A stretch of DNA of 64,000 bases from Bradyrhizobium sp. 21 (lineage in GTDB: Bacteria > Pseudomonadota > Alphaproteobacteria > Rhizobiales > Xanthobacteraceae): the NCBI RefSeq assembly GCF_023073335.1, contig NZ_JADPJG010000002.1, forward strand, positions 835,664 to 899,663. The letters run 5' to 3'. How positions within the stretch are numbered: the first letter of the stretch is position 1; the number at the start of each line of letters is the position of its first letter. Made by a program: the position numbers and the translations under genes. Of the stretch, positions 53,801 to 61,340 are shown in pieces. The notes beneath the pieces are model-generated. The model made no database searches, was not told the origin of the DNA, and was given only the letters and a program-made list of their open reading frames with translations.

Positions 53801-54394
53801 GCCGGGCACGCGGATGTCGTGCACGAAGGTCAGCTCGCCCGTGGCCTTGGCGGGCAGGTCGACGCGCGGCATGGACTGGCCGACGATGGCGTAATCGCCG
53901 ACGGGCTTGACCGCGACGTCGTCGGCAAGCTCGAGGCGGATGGTCTCGCCGCCGATCAATTCGCCATAGCTGACGCTGCGATTGTCGTGGCCGCGCACGA
54001 GACCGTCGTCGATCCTGAGGTCGGCCGCCGGCAGCTCCAGCCGCTCCGCCGCGCGCGCGATCAAAAACTGTCGCGCCTGCGCTGCGGCCTTGCGCAGGGG
54101 AACGGCGGTGATCTGGATGGTTTCGCTGGCGATCGTCGCGCCCTGGTTCGGCACCATGGCGGTATCGCCGAGCACGACGACGACGCGCGCAAAGGACACG
54201 TCCAGCTCCTCGGCGACGATCTGGCCAAGCGCGGTGCGGATGCCGGTGCCGAGATCGACATGGCCGTTATAGGCCGTGACCGAACCGTCCGCGGTGATCC
54301 GCACGAAGGTCTCGGATGTGATCTCGTCCAAGGTGCGGACGACGACGAGCGAACCTGCTTGCCGCTCAGCTCGGTTCGAAACAGGGGAGGCCAT
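50864..54394 (-). CDS. nicB: Nicotinate dehydrogenase large subunit NicB-like (MoCo domain plus three haems c)
   Basis: A 1,176-residue protein. The N-terminal 750 residues form a xanthine-oxidase-family molybdopterin domain, with AYNGHVDLGTGIRTALGQIV near the start and the conserved active-site GVGES. A hydrophobic segment near 765 follows, then three CxxCH haem sites: CAECH (about 803), CSACH (about 948) and CAVCH (about 1077). This is the architecture of Pseudomonas putida NicB, which hydroxylates nicotinate at C6 and passes electrons to the respiratory chain. The start ATG 54394 overlaps the nicA stop by TGATG. The longer open frame to 54985 runs through nicA in the wrong frame. Confidence 0.9.
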   Translation of the reverse strand: MASPVSNRAERQAGSLVVVRTLDEITSETFVRITADGSVTAYNGHVDLGTGIRTALGQIVAEELDVSFARVVVVLGDTAMVPNQGATIASETIQITAVPLRKAAAQARQFLIARAAERLELPAADLRIDDGLVRGHDNRSVSYGELIGGETIRLELADDVAVKPVGDYAIVGQSMPRVDLPAKATGELTFVHDIRVPGMLHGRVVRPPYAGVDAGPFVGTSLIAVDESSVRDIPGLVAVVRIGDFVGVVAEREENAIRAAEQLAVSWKPTPDLTDLADVETALRANPSTPRTLIDKGDVDAAIAGAAKPMQRTYVWPYQMHASIGPSCAVADVRDGNIRVWSGTQNPHLLRRDLSLLIERPESEIEVIRLEAAGCYGRNCADDVTADALLLSRAVGRPVRVQLTREQEHAWEPKGTAQLIDVNGGLNADGGVAGYDLATRYPSNAAPTLALLLTGRISPEPEVLQMGDRTAIPPYDYDHMRVVAHDMAPIVRASWFRGVSALPNTFAHESFIDEAATEAGVDPIEYRLRYLRDQRAVDLVNAVAERAGWTPRPVREEKDGDIVHGRGFAYALYVHSKFPGYGAAWSAWIADVAVNKTTGDVSVTRVVAGQDSGLMINPDGVRHQIHGNVIQSTSRALMEEVSFERGAVAAREWGAYPIIPFPDVPKIDVLLLPRSDQPPLGVGESASVPSAAAIANAIFDATGVRFREPPFTPERILRGLQADTIAAPQALPAPATASPSRAWQNPFAKRSGIFATIATICTAAIGIGAALLPGRAIAPIARPDASVYSAATIARGQQLAALGNCAECHTTIGGALNVGGRALQTPFGTIYSTNITPDVETGIGTWSYPAFERAMRDGLHRDGRQLYPAFPYTHFAKTSDADMQALYAYLMAQPAVRATQPANTLAFPFNLRPLLAGWNALFHQTREFKPDPARSEVWNRGAYLVESLGHCSACHSPRNAFGAEQREAYLAGGFAEGWEAPPLTSLSHAPIPWSEDDLFAYLRTGHSRYHGVAAGPMAPIVRDLAALPDEDIRAMAVYLRSFNDIATATPTQDALAARLEASTQVTVASSTGARLYQGACAVCHEVGGLPLFGSRPSLALNSNLHSATSDNLVQVVLHGIAEPVSSDLGYMPAFKNSMSDAQVGELVTFLRKQFAPDKPAWSGVRETIARVRNSPH

Positions 54395-54876
54395 CAGTCC
54401 GCGGCCTCGGCAAGCTGGCCAGATGCGCGCATCACGGCGCGCAGGATTTCGACATGCGTGCCGCATCGGCAGAGATTGTAGCGCAGCGCCGCCAGCGCCT
54501 CCTGTTCGGTCGGCCGCGGATTGATCGCAAGCAGTGCCTTGGTGGTCATGATCATGCCGTTGAGGCAATAGCCGCATTGCGCGGCCTGCTCGTCGATGAA
54601 TGCCTGTTGCACGGCATCGGGCTTGTCGCGCGTGCCGAGCCCTTCGAGCGTGACGATGTCGCGTCCTGCGCAGCCGCCGATCGGGATGACGCAAGAGCGT
54701 GCCGCGGCGCCGTCGATCAGGACAGTGCAGGTGCCGCATTCGCCGAGGCCGCAACCATATTTCGGCCCGTTGAGCGCGAGATCGTTGCGCAGCACGTAGA
54801 GCAGCGGCGTTTCGCGTGCCGCCATGACGTCGTGGATCCCTCCGTTCACGGTGATGCGGATCGGTGTCTGCGTCAT
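54394..54876 (-). CDS. nicA: Nicotinate dehydrogenase small subunit NicA-like ([2Fe-2S])
   Basis: A 160-residue iron-sulfur subunit with two [2Fe-2S] clusters. The ferredoxin-type cluster uses Cys42, 47, 50 and 62 (YGCGLGECGTCTVL). The second cluster is in CGYCLNGM and YNLCRCGTH. It mediates electron flow from the molybdenum site of the large subunit to the haem domain. ATG 54876 (MTQTPIRITVNGG) is the standard start; the upstream frame includes operator palindromes and is not coding. It is first of a two-gene operon divergent from hnr. Confidence 0.92.
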   Translation of the reverse strand: MTQTPIRITVNGGIHDVMAARETPLLYVLRNDLALNGPKYGCGLGECGTCTVLIDGAAARSCVIPIGGCAGRDIVTLEGLGTRDKPDAVQQAFIDEQAAQCGYCLNGMIMTTKALLAINPRPTEQEALAALRYNLCRCGTHVEILRAVMRASGQLAEAAD

Positions 54877-54919
54877 CCTCGTTCCCAAGCCCGTGTAAAA
54901 TTCTGCGTCGCGACGATAC

Positions 54920-54935
54920 CGTTTGTACACAAACG
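54920..54935. promoter_or_regulatory. Imperfect dyad CGTTTGTACACAAACG in nicA-hnr divergent region
   Basis: Seven-base arms CGTTTGT and ACAAACG separated by two bases, with a GT-N2-AC core, lie 44 bp upstream of the nicA start. This is suitable for a repressor of nicAB. Confidence 0.6.
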
Positions 54936-54970
54936 TGCAAGCCGCGCATTCCGCACTGCAGCGTGACTGC

Positions 54971-54990
54971 CCGCTTTGTGCACAAAGCGG
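54971..54990. promoter_or_regulatory. Perfect 20-bp palindrome CCGCTTTGTGCACAAAGCGG
   Basis: A fully symmetric 20-mer with the same TTTGT-N2-ACAAA core as the dyad at 54920, 51 bp further from nicA and between the two divergent genes. It is probably an operator for the same regulator; the MarR protein at 62844 is one candidate. Confidence 0.7.
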
Positions 54991-55074
54991 ATAGGCAAAT
55001 GAGGTTTTATGCGGCAGGCGCATCTTTTGCGCCGCATCGCCGCTTGACAGGCTTGAGGACCGCGCGCAACATCG

Positions 55075-55086
55075 TTCGTATACGAA
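55075..55086. promoter_or_regulatory. Palindrome TTCGTATACGAA upstream of hnr
   Basis: A perfect 12-bp dyad ending at the first in-frame ATG (55086) of the hnr frame, 29 bp before the preferred start at 55116. It shares the GT-N2-AC core with the other two dyads and would lie near the hnr transcription start. Confidence 0.6.
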
Positions 55087-55115
55087 TGATAATCGCAACC
55101 TCCGCTGGCTTGCAC

Positions 55116-56567
55116 ATGGAAACGACGAGCGCCGCCATCGACAAGATCCGCTGCGATGCCTGTCCGGTGATGTGCTACATCAAGCCGGGCGCGGCGGGCG
55201 CCTGCGACCGCTATGCCAATCACGACGGCAAGCTCGTCCGCGTCGATCCCCATGTGATCCTGGAGCGTACAGTCTCTCATGGCGGCAAGCTCGTCCCGTT
55301 CAGCCGCACCGAAGATTGGGACGGCACGATCGTCCATGAACCCTCGACCTTCGTGACCGCGATCGGTGCGGGCACGACCTATCCCGATTACAAGCCGGCG
55401 CCGTTCATCGTCTCCGCGGAAGTCGACGGCGTCGACATGGTGACCGTCGTTACCGAGGGCATCTTCTCCTATTGCGGCATCAAGGTGAAGATCGACACCG
55501 ACCGCTATCTCGGCCCGGAAACCGCGACTGTCCGGGCGCAGGGTGAGGCGGTCGGCCATGTCACCACCAGCGAATACGGCTCGCAGATGCTGTCGCTCGG
55601 CGGCGTGCATCATCTCACCGGCGGCTCGAAGAAGGAAGGTCGCGTCACCTGCGACACGCTGATGGACCTCGCCAATTGCAAGGCGGTCGAGCTCACCATC
55701 GACGGCGGCGCGAGCGTGGTGGTGCAGGCTGGCCAGCCGCCGATCGTCAATGGCATGAAGGAAGAGCGCATGCGCGTCGGCTGCGGCTCGGCGACGATCG
55801 GCATGTTCGCAAAGCAGTGGCACGGCAAGGTCGACGAGGTCGTCGTGGTCGACGACCACATCACCGGCGTGCTCAGCGAGCACCAGGCCGGCAAGCTGCT
55901 CGACATCGCCGACACCGGCATCAAGATGAAAGGGCGCCGCTCGACGCCCGGCCGCTATTTCCAGGTCGCCGATCCCGGCACGGGCTGGGGCGGGACCAAC
56001 ATTTCCGATCCGCTGGCGATCCTCGGGCCGTTCGACGCCAAGGAGGCCAGGGCCGGTCTCTCGATGCTGATGGTCTCCACGACCGGTGAGCATTCGTCCT
56101 ATTACGTGCTCGACGAGGCCCTGAAGCCGGTCGAGACCGAGATGCCTGATGACCTCAAATTCTCGGTGGAGCGCATCCAGGAGAACTGCGAGCCGGCGCT
56201 GTGCACTGTGCTGTTCATGGCCGGCGCCGGCGGTTCGCTGCGCGCGGGCGTGACCGACAATCCGGTGCGGCTGACGCGCTCGGTCAAGGACGCGCTGACA
56301 CGCGTCACCAGCGGCGGTGCGCCGGTTTATGTCTGGCCGGGCGGCGGCATCACCTACATGGTCGACGTGACGCAGATGCCTTCAGGAGCGTTCGGCTACG
56401 TGCCGACGCCCGCGCTGGTCGCGCCGATCGAATTCACGATGAAACTGTCCGACTACGCCGCGCTCGGCGGCCACATGGATTATGTGAAGCCGCTGTCCGA
56501 GGTGCGGGGTGGCGACGATGTCCGCCAATTGCCCTGGCAGAACCCGATTCCGGGGCCCCGGGCATGA
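55116..56567 (+). CDS. hnr: 6-hydroxynicotinate reductase
   Basis: A 483-residue reductase of the Hnr family, which in Eubacterium barkeri reduces 6-hydroxynicotinate to 1,4,5,6-tetrahydro-6-oxonicotinate with reduced ferredoxin. The N-terminal Cys cluster CDACPVMCYIKPGAAGACDR would hold a [4Fe-4S] centre. GGVHHLTGGSKKEGRVTCDT and PVYVWPGGGITYMVD are further conserved-looking blocks. ATG 55116 was chosen because the earlier ATG 55086 lies in a dyad. The UPF0280 gene overlaps its stop by ATGA. The electron donor in this aerobe is not encoded nearby. Confidence 0.88.
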   Translation: METTSAAIDKIRCDACPVMCYIKPGAAGACDRYANHDGKLVRVDPHVILERTVSHGGKLVPFSRTEDWDGTIVHEPSTFVTAIGAGTTYPDYKPAPFIVSAEVDGVDMVTVVTEGIFSYCGIKVKIDTDRYLGPETATVRAQGEAVGHVTTSEYGSQMLSLGGVHHLTGGSKKEGRVTCDTLMDLANCKAVELTIDGGASVVVQAGQPPIVNGMKEERMRVGCGSATIGMFAKQWHGKVDEVVVVDDHITGVLSEHQAGKLLDIADTGIKMKGRRSTPGRYFQVADPGTGWGGTNISDPLAILGPFDAKEARAGLSMLMVSTTGEHSSYYVLDEALKPVETEMPDDLKFSVERIQENCEPALCTVLFMAGAGGSLRAGVTDNPVRLTRSVKDALTRVTSGGAPVYVWPGGGITYMVDVTQMPSGAFGYVPTPALVAPIEFTMKLSDYAALGGHMDYVKPLSEVRGGDDVRQLPWQNPIPGPRA

Positions 56568-57460
56568 CGAGGCTCCCGCAAATCGCATTGCTGTCTGATG
56601 GCCGGCGGCTGCATTTGCAGGATGGACCGATTGACCTGATCGTCGAGGCGAAGGGGCGCGCGGACGACGTGCGGGCTGCGTATGAAGCGGCGGCGCGCCG
56701 TTTCACCGGGCTGCTCGACGAACTCTGCACGGAGCTGGCGGAATTGCGGACGGCCGCGGTGGCGCGGACTTCGCTGAAGGGTGTTGTAGCTCGTCGCATG
56801 CACGCCGCTGTCGCGCCCTATGCCGCCGATTGCTTCATCACGCCAATGGCTGCCGTGGCAGGCAGCGTGGCGGAGGAGATTCTGGGCGCGATGCTGGACG
56901 CTGCGACGCTTGATCAGGCTTACGTCAATAATGGCGGGGACATTGCGCTGCATCTCGGGCGGGGTGAGCATTTTTCGATTGGCCTGATGGATCGGCCCGA
57001 CCGCGACGGCGTGATGCGGACGATGAGGGTCGATGCGGATGACCCCGTGCGCGGCGTTGCGACCAGCGGGCGCCACGGCCGCAGCTTCTCGCTCGGCATC
57101 GCCGACGCGGTGACGGTGCTGGCAGTAACCGCATCGCAGGCGGATGCGGCGGCGACGGTCATCGCCAACGCCGTCGATCTGCCCGGGCATCCCGCCATCG
57201 TCCGAAAGCCTGCGAGCGAGCTTCAGCCCGAAAACGATCTCGGCGCACGTCTCGTCACTCGCGCGGTCGGTGAATTGTCGCAAGAGGAGATCGCGGCAGC
57301 CCTGGAATCTGGCGCGGAATGTGCACGGAAATTGTTCGATCGCGGATTGATCGAGGGTGCCGTGTTGCAGCTTTGTGGTGATATGCTTGTCATCGGAGCA
57401 AAAGATACTGAACGGCAACGATCGCGCCCGCTCACGCTGGAGAACGCGGTTCATGCCTGA
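56564..57460 (+). CDS. UPF0280-family (ApbE-like fold) protein
   Basis: A 298-residue UPF0280 protein. Visible blocks are MTRLPQIALLSDGRRLHLQD, TPMAAVAGSVAEEILGAML, AYVNNGGDIALHL and GVATSGRHGRSFSLGIADAV, which parallel the FAD-binding and Asp metal regions of ApbE flavin transferases. Structures in this family have, from memory, an ApbE-like fold. Its ATG overlaps the hnr stop, so the two products are made together, and transfer of a flavin to Hnr or a related partner is a plausible role. No experimental function is known to me. Confidence 0.85.
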   Translation: MTRLPQIALLSDGRRLHLQDGPIDLIVEAKGRADDVRAAYEAAARRFTGLLDELCTELAELRTAAVARTSLKGVVARRMHAAVAPYAADCFITPMAAVAGSVAEEILGAMLDAATLDQAYVNNGGDIALHLGRGEHFSIGLMDRPDRDGVMRTMRVDADDPVRGVATSGRHGRSFSLGIADAVTVLAVTASQADAAATVIANAVDLPGHPAIVRKPASELQPENDLGARLVTRAVGELSQEEIAAALESGAECARKLFDRGLIEGAVLQLCGDMLVIGAKDTERQRSRPLTLENAVHA

Positions 57461-57487
57461 GCAGGGAAGAGCCTTAAGGAAACAATC

Positions 57488-58072
57488 ATGAGCGCGATCA
57501 TCCGCAAGATCGTCACCGTTGTCGAAGAGACGCAGATGGAGATGGGCCGCCAGGTCTCGCCGCCGACGCGGCGTGCGGCGGCCATCGCCGTGATCGAAAA
57601 TCCCTTTGCCGGAAAATACGTCGAGGATCTCTCGCCGCTGATCGCGATCGGCGAGGAGCTTGGTGAGCTGCTGTCGAAGCGCGCGGTGGCTGCGCTCGGC
57701 ATCGATGGCGCGAAGGCGCAGAGCTATGGTAAGGCCGCAGCCGTCGGCGAGAACGGCGAGCTGGAACATGCGGCCGCCATCCTTCATCCGAAGATGGGCG
57801 CGCCGGTGCGGAAAGTTCTCAGCAAGGGCGCGGCGCTGATCCCGTCGTCGAAGAAGCGCAGCGGTCCCGGCACGACACTCGACATTCCCCTTGGGCACAA
57901 GGATGCCGCCTTCGTGCGCAGTCATTTCGACGGCATGGAAGTGCAGATCAACGACGCGCCGCGCGCCAACGAGATCATGGTCGCGGTCGCCGTCACCGAC
58001 AGCGGCCGTCCGCTGCCGCGCGTCGGCGGGCTGACGGTTGCGGAGATCAAGGGCGAAGACGGCCTGAAATAA
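57488..58072 (+). CDS. DUF1185 (amino acid synthesis family) protein
   Basis: A 194-residue protein of PF06684. It begins MSAIIRKIVTVVEETQMEMG and contains ENPFAGKYVEDLSPLI, HAAAILHPKMGAPVRKVL and RANEIMVAVAVTDSGRPLPR. It is cytoplasmic, with no signal peptide. The family name reflects an old guess and the biochemical activity is unknown. It lies between the UPF0280 gene and the transporter on the nicotinate strand, with AAGGA before its ATG, so it probably acts on a pathway intermediate. Confidence 0.85.
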   Translation: MSAIIRKIVTVVEETQMEMGRQVSPPTRRAAAIAVIENPFAGKYVEDLSPLIAIGEELGELLSKRAVAALGIDGAKAQSYGKAAAVGENGELEHAAAILHPKMGAPVRKVLSKGAALIPSSKKRSGPGTTLDIPLGHKDAAFVRSHFDGMEVQINDAPRANEIMVAVAVTDSGRPLPRVGGLTVAEIKGEDGLK

Positions 58073-58095
58073 TCAGTTCAAAACTGGAGGTTGGG

Positions 58096-59298
58096 ATGCG
58101 AACAAGAAACTATTTCGTCGGCGCGGCTTTTGCGCTTCTGGCGGGCGGCATTACTCATTCGGCCCTGGCGCAGGAGATCAAGATCGGCGAGATCAACAGC
58201 TACTCGCTGTTGCCGGCGTTCACCGAGCCCTATCGCAAGGGCTGGCAGCTCGCGGTCGAGGAGATCAACGCGGCCGGCGGCATCAACGGCAAGAAGCTCG
58301 TCGTCATTTCCAAGGACGATGGCGGCAAGCCGGCGGATGCGCAGACCGCGGCGAACGAACTGGTCTCGAGTGAAGGCGTGGCGATGCTGACGGGTACGTT
58401 CCTGTCGAACATCGGTCTCGCCGTCAGCGACTTCGCCAACCAGAAGAAAGTGTTTTTCCTGGCAGCCGAGCCGCTGACGGACGCCGTGACCTGGTCCAAG
58501 GGCAACAAGTACACCTTCCGCCTGCGTCCCTCCAACTACATGCAGGCGGCAATGCTGGTGGAAGCAGCCAGCAAGCTGCCGGCCAAGCGCTGGGCGACGA
58601 TCGCACCGAACTACGAATACGGCCAGTCGGCGGTCGCGGTGTTCAAGAAGCTGATGTCGGAGAAGCGGTCCGACATTCAGTGGGTCGACGAGCAGTGGCC
58701 GCCGCAGGGCAAGATCGATGCGGGTCCGGTGGTGCAGGCGGTTGCCGCGGCCAATCCCGAAGCGATCCTCAACGTCACCTTCGGCGCCGATCTTGTGAAG
58801 CTCGTGCGTGAAGGCAACACCCGCGGCCTGTTCAAGGGACGCGAGGTCGTCTCGTTCCTGACCGGCGAGCCCGAATATCTCGACCCGCTCAAGGAGGAGA
58901 CACCCGAGGGTTGGATCGTCACCGGCTATCCCTGGTACTCGATCAAGACGCCCGAGCATGACGCGTTCCTGAAGGCGTATCAGGCCAAGTATAACGACTA
59001 TCCGCGCCTCGGCTCGATCGTCGGCTACCAGACTATCAAGTCGGCGGCGGCGATCCTGGCGAAGGCCGGCTCCACCGATCCGGAGAAGCTGATTGCCGCG
59101 GCGGAAGGGCTGTCGATGCCGTCGCCGCTCGGCGAGATCACCTTCCGCAAGATCGACCACCAGTCGACACTCGGCGCCTATGTCGGCAAGACCGCGTTGA
59201 AGGACGGCAAGGGCGTGATGGTGGACTCCGTCTACAAGAAAGGTTCGGACTATCTGCCGAGCGACGCTGAAGTCGAGAAGCTGCGTCCGAAGGATTGA
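58096..59298 (+). CDS. Branched-chain-type ABC transporter substrate-binding protein
   Basis: A 400-residue periplasmic Leu/Ile/Val-type binding protein. The signal peptide ends near SALAQEIKIG, and GEINSYSLLPAFTEPYRKGW and EEINAAGGINGKKLVVISKD follow the family pattern. Within this locus the ligand is more likely nicotinate, 6-hydroxynicotinate or another ring acid than an amino acid. CTGGAGG precedes ATG 58096. The permease gene comes 152 bp later, after a repeat. Confidence 0.92.
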   Translation: MRTRNYFVGAAFALLAGGITHSALAQEIKIGEINSYSLLPAFTEPYRKGWQLAVEEINAAGGINGKKLVVISKDDGGKPADAQTAANELVSSEGVAMLTGTFLSNIGLAVSDFANQKKVFFLAAEPLTDAVTWSKGNKYTFRLRPSNYMQAAMLVEAASKLPAKRWATIAPNYEYGQSAVAVFKKLMSEKRSDIQWVDEQWPPQGKIDAGPVVQAVAAANPEAILNVTFGADLVKLVREGNTRGLFKGREVVSFLTGEPEYLDPLKEETPEGWIVTGYPWYSIKTPEHDAFLKAYQAKYNDYPRLGSIVGYQTIKSAAAILAKAGSTDPEKLIAAAEGLSMPSPLGEITFRKIDHQSTLGAYVGKTALKDGKGVMVDSVYKKGSDYLPSDAEVEKLRPKD

Positions 59299-59324
59299 TG
59301 CGAAGAGAGACCGGGGCCTCGTGG

Positions 59325-59406
59325 TTCGAGACGCGCGGCGCTGCCGCGCTCCTCACCATGAGGGTCCCGGACCTCATCCTGAGGAGGCGCGTAGCGCCGT
59401 CTCGAA
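59325..59406. repeat. Dispersed palindrome (TTCGAGACG...CGTCTCGAA family)
   Basis: The outer arms TTCGAGACG and CGTCTCGAA are perfect, and inner CTCCTCACCATGAG pairs with CTCATCCTGAGGAG with two mismatches. This is the form of a common Bradyrhizobium intergenic repeat, from memory. It separates the binding-protein gene from the permease and may lower downstream expression. Confidence 0.8.
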
Positions 59407-59450
59407 GGATGAAGCCGAATACTGAGACTCTTGCTTAACCCGGACCGCCG

Positions 59451-61340
59451 ATGGCCTTTTATGTCGTACAGTTTCTGACCGGTCTCGCCAGCGCAGCGTC
59501 GCTGTTTCTGGTGGCCTCGGGCCTGTCGATCATCTTTGGCGTGACGCGGATCGTGAATTTCGCGCACGGCGCCTTCTACATGATCGGCGCCTATATCGCC
59601 TTTACCTTGACGGAGCGGTTGTCGGGTGCGTTCGGCTTCTGGGCGGCGATCGTCATGGCAGCGTTCGCCGTGGCGTTGATCGGTGTCATCGTCGAGATGG
59701 TGCTGCTCCGGCGCATCTATCATGCGCCCGAACTGTTCCAGCTGCTCGCGACCTTCGGCCTGACCTTGATGGTCGAGGATCTCGTGGTCCTGATCTGGGG
59801 GCCCGACGATCTCGTCGGGCGCCGCGCGCCCGGCTTCAAGGGTGCGATCGACTTCTTCGGTCAGAACATCCCGAGCTACGATCTGTTCCTGATCGTGCTC
59901 AGCCCGGTCGTGCTCGGCATTCTCTGGCTGCTGTTCCAGCGCACGCGCTGGGGCGTGCTGGTTCGCGCGGCGACGCAGGATCGCGACATGGTGGCGGCGC
60001 TCGGCGTCAATCAGAAATGGCTGTTCACCAGCGTGTTTGCGGTTGGCGTCTTCCTTGCGGCCCTCGGCGGTGCGCTCCAGATCCCGCGCGATGCCGTGCA
60101 TCACGCCATGGATCTGCGCATCATCGTCGAGGTCTTCGTCGTGGTCGTGATCGGCGGTCTCGGCAGCATCGTCGGTGCGTTCGTCGCGGCGGTGCTGGTC
60201 TCCGAGCTCAATGCCTTCGGCATCCTGATTTTTCCAAAGATCTCCATCATCCTGGTCTTCCTGGTGATGGCGGCGGTGCTGATCGTGCGGCCCTGGGGCT
60301 TGTTCGGCAGGCCGGAGGCGCCCGCGCGCAAGACGCCGGGTCTCACCGTCAATCCCTGGCGGCCGTTGACGTCGAACGAACGGCTTGCCGCGCTGGTCGC
60401 GCTCGTGATCGCGGCGACGCTGCCGCTGTTCGCCGGCAATTACGCGCTGACCGTGGGCTCGGAGATCGCGATCTTCGTGATCTTCGCCGTCAGCCTGCAC
60501 TTCCTGATGTCGGTCGGCGGGCTCGCGTCGTTCGGCCACGCCGCCTATTTCGGTCTCGGCGCCTACGGCGTCGCCTTCCTCGCCAAGATGGCGGGGCTGC
60601 CGATGATCGTGTGTCTCCTGCTCGGACCGCTGCTCGGCTGCATGGGCGCCGCCGTGTTCGGCTTCTTCGCCGTGCAGCTCTCGGGCGTCTATTTCGCGAT
60701 GCTGACGCTCGCTTTCGCACAGATCGTGTGGTCGATCGCATTCCAGTGGGTGAGCGTGACAGGTGGCGACAATGGCATACTCGGGGTCTGGCCTTCGAGC
60801 TGGGCGGCAAGCCCATCGCATTTCTACTGGCTGGCGCTCGGCGTCGCGGCGCTCGTCACCATCGCGTTGCGGGCCATGGTGTTCTCGCCGTTCGGCTACG
60901 CGCTCCGGGCCACGCGCGACTCGCTGCTGCGCACCGAAGCGGTCGGCATCAACGCCAAGCGCATCCAGTGGACGGCGTTCGTGATCGCAGGCACCACCGC
61001 CGGCATCGGCGGCGCGCTATTCGCCTACCTCAAGGGCAGCGTCTTCCCGGACAATCTCGGCATCTCGCTTTCGGTCGATGCGCTCGTCATGGTGCTGCTC
61101 GGCGGCGTCGAGACGGTGTCGGGCGGGGTGATCGGCGCGATCGTCTACAAAGCGCTCAACATCTGGCTGGTCAGCCAGACCGACCTGTCGAAGCTCGTGC
61201 TCGGCGGCTTCATCGTTCTGATTGTCGTCGTCTTCCCCAAGGGCATCGTCGGCATGCTGGAAATGCTGGCGCAGCGCCGCCGGAAGGCCTCGCCGCCGGG
61301 ATCTCCCTTGCTTGCCAAGCCGATCGAGTCTGCCGAATGA
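59451..61340 (+). CDS. Fused LivH-LivM ABC transporter permease
   Basis: A 629-residue membrane protein joining two permease domains normally encoded separately. A LivH-like half (about 1-290, with TRIVNFAHGAFYMIGAY and the EAA-like ATQDRDMVAALGVN) is followed by a LivM-like half (about 320-605, with GGLASFGHAAYFGLGAYG and RDSLLRTEAVGINAKR). Together they form the full channel for the upstream binding protein. The stop overlaps the first ATPase start by ATGA. Confidence 0.93.
   Translation: MAFYVVQFLTGLASAASLFLVASGLSIIFGVTRIVNFAHGAFYMIGAYIAFTLTERLSGAFGFWAAIVMAAFAVALIGVIVEMVLLRRIYHAPELFQLLATFGLTLMVEDLVVLIWGPDDLVGRRAPGFKGAIDFFGQNIPSYDLFLIVLSPVVLGILWLLFQRTRWGVLVRAATQDRDMVAALGVNQKWLFTSVFAVGVFLAALGGALQIPRDAVHHAMDLRIIVEVFVVVVIGGLGSIVGAFVAAVLVSELNAFGILIFPKISIILVFLVMAAVLIVRPWGLFGRPEAPARKTPGLTVNPWRPLTSNERLAALVALVIAATLPLFAGNYALTVGSEIAIFVIFAVSLHFLMSVGGLASFGHAAYFGLGAYGVAFLAKMAGLPMIVCLLLGPLLGCMGAAVFGFFAVQLSGVYFAMLTLAFAQIVWSIAFQWVSVTGGDNGILGVWPSSWAASPSHFYWLALGVAALVTIALRAMVFSPFGYALRATRDSLLRTEAVGINAKRIQWTAFVIAGTTAGIGGALFAYLKGSVFPDNLGISLSVDALVMVLLGGVETVSGGVIGAIVYKALNIWLVSQTDLSKLVLGGFIVLIVVVFPKGIVGMLEMLAQRRRKASPPGSPLLAKPIESAE

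Noticed and set aside
50864..54876. Isoquinoline 1-oxidoreductase or CO dehydrogenase as identity of the molybdenum enzyme
   Set aside because: The three-haem C-terminal extension and the presence of hnr and ena fit NicAB-type nicotinate dehydrogenase better.
50864..54985. Single open frame of 1,373 codons through nicB and upstream
   Set aside because: The N-terminal 197 codons run through nicA in a wrong frame; nicA has clear [2Fe-2S] motifs and the true nicB start overlaps its stop.
60017..61336. Long extension upstream of the LivG-like ATPase
   Set aside because: Arg/Ala/Gly-rich out-of-frame reading of the permease gene; the ATPase proper starts at 61337.
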